A DNA stretch of 64,000 bases from Henricia sp. BOLD:AAB3569 (lineage: Eukaryota > Echinodermata > Asteroidea > Spinulosida > Echinasteridae). The stretch is taken from NCBI GenBank assembly GCA_037783545.1, contig JBBELK010000402.1, positions 434,001-498,000 on the forward strand, read 5' to 3'. Positions within the stretch are counted from its first letter, which is position 1; each line of letters begins with the position of its first letter. A program made the position numbers and the translations under genes. Below the pieces are notes generated by a model. The model saw only the letters and a program-made list of their open reading frames with translations, ran no database searches and was not told where the DNA came from. Below are positions 1 to 11,900 of this stretch, in pieces.

Positions 1-274
1 GCTGCCAACAGCAAGAGCCAATCACGCGCCTCGCTCTGTTTACATGTAATAGTAGCGTCCACTTTTACTAGGGGGTGGGGTCTAATGTTTAAATGAACAG
101 TCTCTGTAAGGGGTTTAATACAGCCTAGCTCAACTCGTTTCAGCAAGGGTCTTGGCAAACTAGGTACGTGTGCAGGAAAGACCCTTGCGAAAGGAAGATG
201 ATGGTAGGCCTACATGTACCATACCGTACATCTATTTATCTGTGACTGTGCATTTATTTTGGAAAACGTTTAAG

Positions 275-663
275 CCTAGCGTACATGTACATCGACCTTG
301 CAACTGGAAGCAACTAGTGGCAACTGGTGTTTCCGGCAACTGGGAGCAACTGATCAGTTGCTCAAAAAGGTTGATGTACGCGCACTTGCAACTAGTGCAC
401 TGCCAGTTGCTTGCGTGCATCTGACCACGTGCGCGCACATCGACAGCAACTGCAAGCACAGTTGCTTCCAGTTGCAAGGGCAATGCACTCTGCGCTTTAC
501 AGAGTTGCCGTGTCGATGTGCGCGTTCTGGAAATGTATATAGCTGGATGCTCCAAGTTGCCGCTACAGTAGTTGCAGAACTAATCAGTTGCTGTCGATGT
601 GCACACATCGACAGCAACTGATCAGTTGAGTTGCTTCCAGTTGCAATATCGACGTATGCTAGG
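275..663. mobile_element. TIR element rich in CAACTG/CAGTTG words, copy 1
   Basis: The ends are inverted repeats beginning CCTAGCGTACAT and ending near GCTAGG, and the subterminal parts (ttgcaactggaagcaact and its complement) continue the inversion for more than 30 bp. The interior is almost entirely built from the words CAACTG and CAGTTG, giving many short palindromes such as GCAACTGATCAGTTGC. A longer relative lies at 62406-62885. There is no coding capacity beyond shadow frames, so I read it as a non-autonomous (MITE-like) DNA element. The superfamily is not identified. Confidence 0.75.
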
Positions 664-1779
664 TTTTAGTAGGGGGAGATTTTGCCAGCAGGGAAGATGG
701 GCTCTATGGATAGTCATGCTTTGCTGTAAACACGAAGTTGACTCGGTCATATTGACAATCCATCTTGCATCCGTTTTGGGGAAGTTTTTTGTTGCCCAAT
801 CTCACACCAAATATAATCAGCACATTTAAAACTGACTGCAGGCCAGGATGCTAAATATTTTGCTTGTTATCCAGTGTTTAATGTACAGTTTAAAACTGGC
901 CAACCGTACATCTACTCCTGAACCCCTCTGGCACCTCATGAACTGAAAGCACTAATTAGCCTTCATTACAGTAGTTTACTACTGTACAAGATGCGGTATG
1001 ACAGCTGGAAGATTCACCATAATAAACGTCCGACTCTGCAGCTGTTTAACCCTCAGGCCACTTCACCCTACGATAACTATTGACAGAAGGCGGCCTATCA
1101 CCATGAAACCATCAGTGCACAGAGGAGAAAAATGATACTTGAGAAATTAGATGCGTGTTTGGATTTGATAATTGGATTGTCCGAGGAGCCAGTGTTGAAT
1201 TTTGGTCAAGGATTTGTTTAAAAAAAATAAAATTAAGGAAATTTTCTTGGGATTTATTGGCCAAGTTTAATAAGATGAAACTGTCACAACATTCTTTCTA
1301 TTTCATAAATTGGACAATCAATTTATTAATATGGCATTTGGTAGACATACGGTAAATGTACTCGACATAAATTTCCTAATTGGATAGTTGGAATTCCAAG
1401 TATCTTGTTTTGAGAACCTACACGTAGATTGTAATTCTATGATTCTAGCCTATTTCATTTTAAAAATTATTGTATTTGAATAAAATAATTATTGATTTGC
1501 TAAAATGGAAAAACTATATGTACTTTAATAACATAACTCTATTTATCAAAGTTTGTTGCACAGTTTCGAGTATTCCACTTTAAAGAAGGACCTTACATGG
1601 TCTCTATTGTATTTTTCAGTAAACAGAGAAATTTTATGTTATTGTACAGGTTCTGGGCAAGTACATGTATCAGTACACAACTCACATACAGTAAAAATAA
1701 GACTTAAACAAATTTCTTTCAAAAATTTCAAAATATTTTTGGCCGTATTTTGTTCTTGTGTTTTCTAATAGTAAATTAT
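664..1779. other. Intergenic, nothing recognised
   Basis: AT-rich sequence with short shadow frames only. I see no splice-framed coding exon, RNA gene or clear repeat here. Confidence 0.5.
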
Positions 1780-1878
1780 GGCCTTTTTCCAAATCTCGAC
1801 TTGGGCTCAGGCTCCGGCTCCATGTAAACCACATGGAGATGGAGCCGGAGACGAAGCCGAGATTTGGAAAAAACCCTT
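1780..1878. repeat. Short palindromic MITE (GGCCTTTTTCCAAATCTCG family), copy 1
   Basis: A roughly 100-bp hairpin: the left arm ggcctttttccaaatctcg is answered by cgagatttggaaaaa on the right, with ctcaggctccggctccat against a complementary atggagccggag. A nearly identical copy occurs at 37799-37891, so it is a dispersed family and not a local regulatory hairpin. Confidence 0.8.
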
Positions 1879-2699
1879 TATAATACGCAGCAGGAGTGTA
1901 ATAACATCAATTCATAAGATGCCTTTATATTAATTACATGTACTGTAGGGGGAAACAAAATATTTTTTGAAAATGAAATTTTGGGGGAAAAATGTTTGAT
2001 TGAGTCTTTTATTTTGTGAGTACCGGTAGACTGAGTAATAGTAGCTACTAATTACAGTTCAGGATGGAATAATAATTTACAAATGTTTGTTTAATTTATA
2101 ACAAATTGCACCATGTATGTAACCAATATTACAAGAATGTACATGTACTGTACTCTGTTGTATCTGTTACACCAGCAGAAATGCAATCAAGTCCCCATAA
2201 ACATTGTATTTGTCTAGGCACAGATTTTTCGCATTCCCACTGTGTAGTCAGCAATCAGAAACTCTGTCATCAACCAGTCAGTAATCACATACATGTGTGT
2301 GTATGGCCACCCCTCCTATCTTCCAAATGGTAGAACCCACAAAGTATCCAGCCAATCATGTCTCACCTTGAAGAATTGCTCTGGCCAATCACAACCATGT
2401 TTACTGCCTCACATGGACTGCTCCATTTTTGGAAAGGGGTGTACAAATTGGCTTTTACTGGAGGGGCAAACTAATTTCTTGCAGGCATTCTGTTTGGGAA
2501 TATTTTCTCCAGCCTTGGATGGTTAGACCATGGAGCTATATGGTTAGACCAGCCCCTTGGCCCCAAGGATGACTCCCTTGCCTTTCAAGGGCAGATAGTT
2601 TGATCAAATTTGGAAGTAACATCATTGTCTCGTTGGCTACAGGCTGCACTGCCTGAACAAGTCAATTTATAGTTTTTCCCATGGATTATTTATTGCTTT
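1879..2699. other. Upstream flank of the LPP-like gene
   Basis: No coding exon or repeat family recognised. This AT-rich stretch precedes the proposed promoter of the LIM-domain gene and would hold any proximal regulatory sequence. Confidence 0.4.
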
Positions 2700-2732
2700 A
2701 TGTTAGCGCCACACTTTCGGTTCCTGTTTTGA

Positions 2733-2739
2733 TATAAAA
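2733..2739 (+). promoter_or_regulatory. Possible TATA box of the LPP-like gene
   Basis: TATAAAA lies about 180 bp upstream of the proposed start codon at 2918. A start site roughly 25-30 bp downstream would give a 5' UTR of about 150 nt without an intron. Motif and spacing only; AT-rich sequence produces such matches by chance. Confidence 0.3.
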
Positions 2740-2917
2740 AAAGCCATCTGTGAAACTGCAGTGTTTTCCTTTTTTGATTGGATTCATTTTTGTGGATCGT
2801 CTTTCCGTGGGAATACGCAGTGGAGATATTTCCTCTTTCGTTTGGATCATCTATATCTGGCGTCATTAGCGAATAGTTTGTGCTGCACACTTTGGAGCGA
2901 GTCGGAGGAATTTTATA

Positions 2918-5900
2918 ATGGGGTCTCAAACTGCAGGTATTGTATTTAAACCGAAGGACTGGATTTGGACATGTTCAAAGAGTGTGTTCTCCAAAGAAAA
3001 ATATTTCTGATTTTATTAAACAAAATATTTATTTTGTTTTCATAAGAATTAGGACTTAATTGGTCCACTGTATCATTTGTATGGCACGAATTTGGCGCGC
3101 GCATTGCTGACGAGCCCCTGCCTTTAATGACCCTAAGATCCCACCTAATGACCCAAATATTTTAATTCTTGGACTTATACATTTAAAGAACGCTACATGT
3201 ACCGATGGCATGGTCCGATGGCGAACCGGTTGCCTGCGCTTGTGCTGTGTCACATCGATGTATGGGTCACCAACGAAGATCGGTACACTCTGCATCTGGG
3301 AAAATTGCACACCTTTTCTTGCGCGTGCGACGGCCTTCAACATCATTTTTTGACAATAAAAAATTCCCATAAAAGATTGATAGAATTATTTCAGGAACTA
3401 CATTACATAATGTATATGAGCATTACATGATTTTTATCTTTAGAGCTCGGCGTATAAGCCGCCCGGTTTATAAGCCGCCGGGAACTCTTTTTTTGGCAAA
3501 ATCAACGTATAAGCCGCGGCTTATATTCCGAAAATTGCGGTAGTTACATTTGCCGTGTTCAGACACAGTACTAAAAGCAGACTAACTTCTGTTCAACCGA
3601 AAATGGTCTATCTTCGTTGTGTCTGAAGAGAGGCGGTCTACATTGAACCCTGCAATTGTCAAGGTCGCTTGTTGTAGTGTAAACGCTACCCGAATACAGA
3701 TTCGGCAATTTGAGTGTCCTTGGGGCGGTGCCCGCAGTGTAGTAGATTTAATTGACCAATCTGGCACTAGTGCAGCAACACCTACATGTAACAGCTCACG
3801 CATGCGCTGCAGTTAAATTTAGTGGTGACTTTTGCGGTTTCTGAAGTGATTTGGGGTGTAGTGTAAACGCGGCAAATGTTCAGTTTTGTGGTCGCAATAA
3901 AAATGCTGGATCTGTATCCACCTTTGCTGGTTCAAGTGTAAACACGGTGTTAATGATATCATGCCTAGTACCTGTACCTGCATGTACCTGTACATAGCTA
4001 GGTCATGTTTATGACCCTTACTGTCAACATGTGCACAGTTGCTTAGGTTACCAAGAAAAGCCACAAATTATGGGTCTTACCATTTGACAGAGAATGATGT
4101 GCAACACACCCCAGTGACCGAATGCTGGGGTTGTGGTCAAAGGTTCTAGACAGATTTTGATGTGTTTTTGATGACTTTGTATGATCTTCACATTGTTGCA
4201 ATTTTTGTGCAGTGACCGTATATTATTTTAATATTCGTTTCTGATTTTATTATCTTGTTTCTTATTTGGAATCTGAAAGGCCCATTGTATCATTTGCAAT
4301 GACCCAATTTTGTTTTTCATGAGTTGACAAGAAAAACCTTACTCAAAGTGTTGATAACAACATGTAACAAATTTATTTCCGTCCAAAATGGTATTTCATG
4401 CTGGAAATTGACAACTGAAGATGGTCTAAACCATTCACTTGTACACAAAACCCATATAGATTTTCAAGGTTTTCTGAAGCATTGATGCATCTAAGTAGCT
4501 AAAATTTCTTCAGGCTACTAGTTTACCAAACTTGGTAGTTGGCTGTAAAATATTCATTATTTTTTGTCCGGGCGGCCGAGATTTTTGTCCGGGCGCTAAT
4601 GGTACCGGTACCTGTGATGATTTGTCGCGCCCGGACAAAATCGGCAGTGAAGATCACTGGTATACTCCCTCGGGTCTTCCTGAGACCTACCAGCTGAGCA
4701 ATGAGGCCCAGTTGTATTCCATAAGACCTCTAACACACCAGATGATCTACCAGCCCAGCTATAAGTATAAGGCACAGTGGTATACTCCCTCGGGATTTCC
4801 CCAAGACCTCTGACATACCCGGCAGATGCTCTACTACTAGCTGAGCTATAAGGCACAGTGGCATACATGTACATGTACATGTATGCATGTACTCCCTCAG
4901 GTTTCCCCAAAGACCTCTAACACACCAGGCAGATGCTCTACTACCCCGGTACAGAGTGACTATGAGGCACAGTGGTTTCTTGCACGTCTGCAATGCATAG
5001 GGCTTTTTTTTCTTCTTCGGATATTATTTGTATCGCCGCAAATCCGCGAAAATTTGTGAGATTCTCTCGTCTTAATGAAACCTGTCTACAAATTGGAAAA
5101 TACAGTATGTAAATAGTGTTCGTAAGTCATTATTTTCCATCAAGAAGAGAAACCAACCGCGAATGACAAAAGCAACTCACACTTCACGCTGGTTTCTACG
5201 GCTGGAAATAAAACTAACTCCAAGACCACGTGATTTTCTGGAACCGAAATCTGGTACCAGAAAATCACGTGACCTTGGTTTCTTTGACAACTGCTCAAAA
5301 ACGGCAAAATTTGATGGTTTCTTTTCAGGATATATATTTAGTTTATTTCTGAAAGACTTTTAGAATCTTGTATGGGTCCATTACGAGCCAAAAATAGCCC
5401 AACAAAGCCAGTGTGTACCTTTAAACAACAATAAATAAAAAAATCAAATCTCTTTTTTCCTTCAGACACCGGCGAGGACATCATGTCGACCATGTACCGC
5501 CTCCAAAAAGAACTTGACAACCTGGACCAGGCAAATCGAGAACTCGATTCAGGCCCCAAAGGCTACACCTCTCAGACGGTCGTCTCGGCCCAACTCTACT
5601 CCTCACAACCCAAGAAGTATGCTCCCGTCACTGCCCCTAAGCCTAAGCAGAATTCTGGGGGCAACTCCCTTCCCCCGCCTGGTCCCCACAGTAAAGGTGA
5701 GATTGGTCCATTTGTGGTTTAATTTTGTGATCAACATTTTAAGCATGCATTTGCAGTGGCTGTAAATTTTTTAATTCATGCTTGATTCTCATGTGCTTAC
5801 AGTAATGCATTGTTTAGAAATCTCAATGTGTGTCTGAGGACAAAATGGAAAAACTAGGGCCAATTTCATGACACTGCTAAGCTTAATAGTTTGCTGAGCG

Positions 5901-8900
5901 CAAAACACTGCCGAGCGCAAAAAATTGCCGAGCGCACAAAATTGCCGAGCGCACAAAATAGCCGAGCGCACAAAATTGCCGAGCGCACAAAATTGCCGAG
6001 CGCACAAAATTGCCGAGCGCACAACAAAATAGCCGAGCACAACAAAATAGCCGAGCACAACAAATTTCGTACAAATTGTTTCACACGATCGTTCTCAAGG
6101 ATACCTTGAGAAATCTTCCACTAGCATTTTGTCGTAGGCCTGGACCTCTGCTAAAAAATCTCAAGGATTGAGAAAATTTCTCAAGGAATGCTTCACTCTC
6201 AAGCATTGGTGTCCTTTCACACGATGGAAATTTTGTAAGATTTTCTCAAGCATGAGAAAATATCTCAAGCCTTGCGAGTTTTTTGGCCTCGTGTGAAAAG
6301 GGCTTTTTACAGCAAAGTACCAGTAATTTCTGTGAAATGAATCACATTCCATCTTTCGAATTCGCGGATTGTTCCTTGATCAATGCTTCAGGTCATCAAC
6401 CTCTCTCCCATGCCAAATTCAGCACAGCTCCAAATAAATGTTCAGGGCCAAAGATGCAAATAACTTTAAAACTAGACCTCATGGTCATAAGCTTAAAAAT
6501 GCTTTAAAGGTACATTCTGCCTCGACGTGCCTGGAATTGTTGTGCTTTAAAGGCCACTCTCGCCACGCTTGCCAAACTGTACCTGAAAATCTGATTGCTT
6601 GTCGAATGTTTCATGAAGTCAACAGGCATGCAACTTTTCAGCTAATTTCCTCTTTTTTTTGTTTTCTCATCTGTCCCATTGAAAATAAAAAAACACTGCA
6701 CAAAGTTGGAGTTGTTTTGCATTTTCCTCTCTTTTTTGGTGTAATGACACAGTTGCATGCCTGAGCCAAACCTGGATGTGCTCAAAATCGTTTTAATGCT
6801 GCGAATCCCAGTGCAGATTGTGGGCCAGTGTCCTAACACTCGGGGTATACACCGTATCGAATAGCTGCCATCTTGTAGGACACCTTTTGTTATTTATACT
6901 GATCATCAATGTAAGCACAATATGAGCAACCATGCATGTACTCAAGGAACAAAGAAACTGCCCCACAAGATGGCGGCTATTTGATACGGTCTATAGAGCG
7001 GTTTCATGGTGTTACAGGTTACAAAGTGCATGTTTTTAACTGAGGAGCATTAACCAGTTAATGTTGGGTACGTGTACGTAGTTCAGAGTAGATAAATTTT
7101 TCGTGCAATGCTGGGTACGCTACCGTGAACCATTTCTCGAGGTGGATCATGCGGTGTAATATCGATTGGCTTTCGCAGTTGAAACACATTATTCATGTTA
7201 GTGTAACATTTGCCAGGTGCTCCTGAAGTAGGCAACTGTTGCAGACTGCAATGCTCGTTACCCGAGTAGCTTAAATACCGTGCTTCCAGCATGGGCGGTG
7301 TTATGCCGGGAGCCCGGCATTTTTATAGTATGCTTCAGTAGAAACACGTCGGACAACGAAGAACCGTTCACTGGTTGGTTAAAATAGTGGTTCTACTCCG
7401 AAGTACAAGGCATTAACCCGTTAACCGGCAACAGCTCCTCAGTACTAGAAGGGTCTTTCTATAAATTAGGGGTCAATGTTGGTGTCCCCCGTTACATTTT
7501 ACATCTTGTTTTTGTAAATTCAGGACACATTCTTTAAATACTTTCCATCTCAAAGAGAGAGTACATAAAGTACAATTCATACAAAATGGTTTAAAAGCCA
7601 TTTTAATGATTTTTGTACGAAAAATAACATATCAGGTGTAACGGGGGACACTAAATGTCACACTTTTGGACCCCTAATTTATAGAAAGACCCAGAAACAC
7701 GCTATAGAAAGCAGTCTAGGCCTATAGCCCTACTGCCCCAAAATTGCACCAGCACTCTAGGCCTATTCTTTAGTGAACAAATGTATTACATGTACAATCC
7801 TGTTTAATACATTTGATCCACATTTTCTTATCTTACGTCATTTTGGGGCACTTTTTTATTGCCCCCATATTGTGCAACAGCAGGCAGAATATATCTTTAA
7901 AACATCACTCAGTGAGCGCACAGCAGGATAATTCCAAATACAGCATGCTCCATGCAGGCTCACCAGGGATAAACTAAACTTGATAGGCAGGGCATGGGAG
8001 CTGGAATTTCTGGCTTAGTTTTAAAAACAAAATGTCACTCTGGCATTTAAAAGGCATGCAGTGCCAGAGTATTTGATGGGTCTGTCATGATGAATAAATA
8101 ATGATGATTGTTTTAACATACCGGTATGAGCTGAAATTCTCATGAGATAAAGAAGCTTTGGTATTTTTTTGTCAATTTTATTAAATCTATTTATTCAATA
8201 ATTTACCAAATCAACATCATTGACGCAAATTACAGATTGATAAGACCAAACAAAATAAATGGTGTGTTTATGGTACACCCGACCTACCTGGAATTTGAGG
8301 CCAAATTGCCGACCTCAAACTTTTTATTGCCAAAGTTGATAATTTTAAATGAGCACTATTTGCAATAATTTCCAATGAACATAACATTTTCTGCACTTGT
8401 ACATGAACATGGTTAAAAGTGTTAATAGTTAGTTTCAAACATTGCAAAACAACACGCAAATATAATATGCATGAACTGAAATGAAAAAAAAAATGACAAA
8501 ATAAAATGATTTTTCTACCTACCTACCTGGATTTTTTTTAGGCCGTTACCGTAAACGCACCATTTATTTTGTTTGGCCTGAGAAATGTTCAGTAAAAGAG
8601 TATTCATTAATAGACCGTATTCCTGAACGCGTGCGGGCGCTCGAACAAGGTGATTTGGGGGAAAATGTCCATAGACGACATTAGAAAAGTGGGGATATGT
8701 GCATACGTACGTATGTGGGGAAAAGTCGCGTACGCGGAGCGCGCAGGACTGTGGCGCGCACAGATTTCCATTGAAAATAAACGTTTGGAAGGCGTGTGCG
8801 CGTAGCGCGTTTTGTGTTCGAACATAACACACGATGGGCGCGGACCACTTGACTAGCGCCCTCACGCGTTCAGGAATACGGCCTATTGGTACATGAATTT

Positions 8901-11900
8901 TTTTAAAGAAAGGAAAAGTTTATTGTTGGGCTGAATTGGCCTAAGGCCAAACAAAATAAATGTTGCGTTTCAGTAACGGCCTAAAAAAAATCCAGGTAGG
9001 TAGGTAGAAAATAATTTTTTTTTTTATTAAATAATTTCTTTTTACATTTCAGTTCATGCATTTGCGTGTCGCTTTGCAATGTTTGAAACTCACTATTAAC
9101 AATATTAACCATGTTCATGTACAAGTGTAGACATTTTATGTTCGTTGGAAATTATTGCAAAATAGTGCTCATTTAAAATTATCAACTTAAAAATTGGCAA
9201 TAAAAAGTTGAGGTCGGCAATTTGGCCTCAAAAATTCCAGGTAGGTCGGGTTACCGTAAACACACCATTTATTTTGTTTGGCCTAATTGTGCAACTTGCA
9301 ATTGGTGTTTACAATATTTGTCTATAAAAATCTTCCATCTTAATCTGGTATTGCGGTGGCTTAATGATCATTAATCACACGTGTAGCTGCAGTACACAAT
9401 GTACATGTATGTACATTAACCTAAAATTTCCCTTATTCTCATGATCAACTTGGGCGCAAGGTCAAAATAAAAACGGTCCGTATACTACCGGTATACCGGG
9501 AAACGGTACATAAACGATACACCGTTGCGTTTTCAGTGAACAAGCAGACGATAGATAATTGGCAATGTTTAACCCAGCCCATGTTCGCTGAACAATAGAG
9601 AGCTTATAAATCGGATTATGGGCCATTGTGTGACTACTCCTGGCTGACTTGCTGCCACTGTTTATCACATGACCGCCTGAACAAGGGTGTTTAACCACAA
9701 CCCATTCATGCCCTGGCTAAAGGGTCAGGCGGCTCTCTTTAAAGTCATCGACCAGTAGCAGCCTTTTGTTTCCTTCCTGCAGGCGGCTAGTTGTAAACCT
9801 GTCAATCATCGACCAACCCAGCAAGTTGGCAACAGCTCCCCTAAGTTCAAACCAGCACACGGTTTTCTGTCAACAGAGACACGATTTGAAAAGGGATTAA
9901 CTCGAATCGTTTACCGGTATACAGACCGTTTCTATTTTGACCTCGCGCCTTAGTACTAGGGTTATTTTCTTGAAATATGTGACCACATTTCTCCTTTTTT
10001 TCTGATTCAACATTCACAGTTATGTGTTTGCCCGTTACATTTCACAGTGTGCACTGCTACTGTGTTTTTTCCCTCCGAGAGAAGCGCTACAAATCTCATA
10101 GCACGCATGGGTGGGACTTGAACCCACAACTTCCTACATGGAAGTAAAGCCCCTATCTCACTGTTGGTGACAAATTGCGAACGGCATTCGCGAGGGAGTT
10201 TCTAAAATGTTTCCTCACGTGAGTCGCAGGGCCTCGCTCTCGTCTCGCTGGAATTTTGAACATGTTCAACAAATTTGCGCGACAAATTTTCTCTCAAAAT
10301 AGTTACAGAGTCGTCGCGGATGTCTCAAACCCATCTCGAACCCTACTCAATTTAGTTTCTGTGGTGAGTCAGAAAGTGCGAGAAATGTAAGACAACTTTG
10401 TGAGGGGTTGGCGACCTATGAAACTAAATTGTGACTGATTGGAGACAAAAATGAGAATCTAAAATTCTGGGCGCGAGACAGGCGCACGACAGTCGCAAGT
10501 GCAAACATTTTGCAATTTTTAAATTTATTTTTTCCTTGGGTTCTGTGAGAACATGCCTTTACCACAGTTGGTCGCCGTAGTTACCATTTGTTTGTGTTAC
10601 GTTTTACTTGGATTATTCTCGTGTGTCCTCGGTGGTCAACTGGCAACTGCCAAAACTATGTCGCTTTTTGCTCTTAAAAATGACTTTTGGCGTCAAAACC
10701 AAGAAAGACAGGGGAAAACGTGGTCACAAATTTTATAGAAAATGACCCTAAAATCTGACTGAGCTTTCATACCGGTATCTTCGCCTGAATCTTGGAATGC
10801 CTTAACCATTGCCATGCTTTTCTTGCTGTGTACACTGTATGTTTGTTTCACTGTACATGTATGTCTGGATTGCTTGCTGTAATTGTGGGATGCTGTCAGA
10901 TCTGTCTTACAAAGTAGCCCCTCCCCCGGTGACGTTACCAAAACCCAACCGGGCTACTGTGAAGGGTAAGCAAAATACACCCTTTTGCAGCGACAGCCAT
11001 GACAGGGGGAAAGTTTTCATATGATGTGACAATAGATCCACAAAGTGCCTACTGGTGCATGAAGCACGGTGACAGTTTTACTGCCCCCTGTAATGGCCAC
11101 CCATGCAAAGAGTCTATGCAAGGAATGTCTCTAGCAGTGGTAGTATTTCAAATTTTCCAACTGGAATCCCCAGATTAATGGACCTGAAACATACACCGTA
11201 TTTACATGTACACTTGAACCGGCAAAGGTGGATACAGACCCAGCATTTTTATTGCGACCGCAAAACTCAACATTTGCTGCGTTTACACTACACCTCGATT
11301 CGGCTTCAACTCGCCTTCAGAAACTGCAAAAGTCACCACTAATTGTATCTGCAGCGCATGCGTGAGCTGTTACAGGGGTGTTACACTTGCAGCACTATAG
11401 TGCCAGATTGGTCAGTTGAATCTACTACACGGCAGGCACTGCCCCAACAAGGACACTCATATTGCCAAATTTTTTTCTGGTAGCGTTTACACTACAAGCG
11501 ACCTTGACAATTGCGGGGTTCAACCCTACCCCAAAGGTGACTTTTAAAAGGCGAATCGGATCCGGGTCTGATCCGCCTTTTTCAATTCACCTTTTTGGAA
11601 ATTGCGGAGTTCGATTCGGCAAAGGCAAATCGAGTGTAAATAGGCCTTTAAAATTACGTCACGGTTTGTTTACATGTACATGCGTGCAAATCTATGGGGA
11701 AGTCTCAGGGTATCAGGTGGCATAGGGCCATAGTAAAGCATGTACGTAAAATGTATAAACAAACCCTGATGTCAAATGTTTCGGGTCCATTAATCTTTGT
11801 CAAATGAAGTGTTTTCTCACATACTGAACTTTCATTTTCAGCCAATCAGATTTTGGCTTAGTAATGCCCACTATGCTGTCCTTTATGAGGAGAAATTTGA

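Noticed and set aside
5886..6065. CRISPR-like short repeats
   Set aside because: Head-to-tail tandem units with no spacers, inside an intron.
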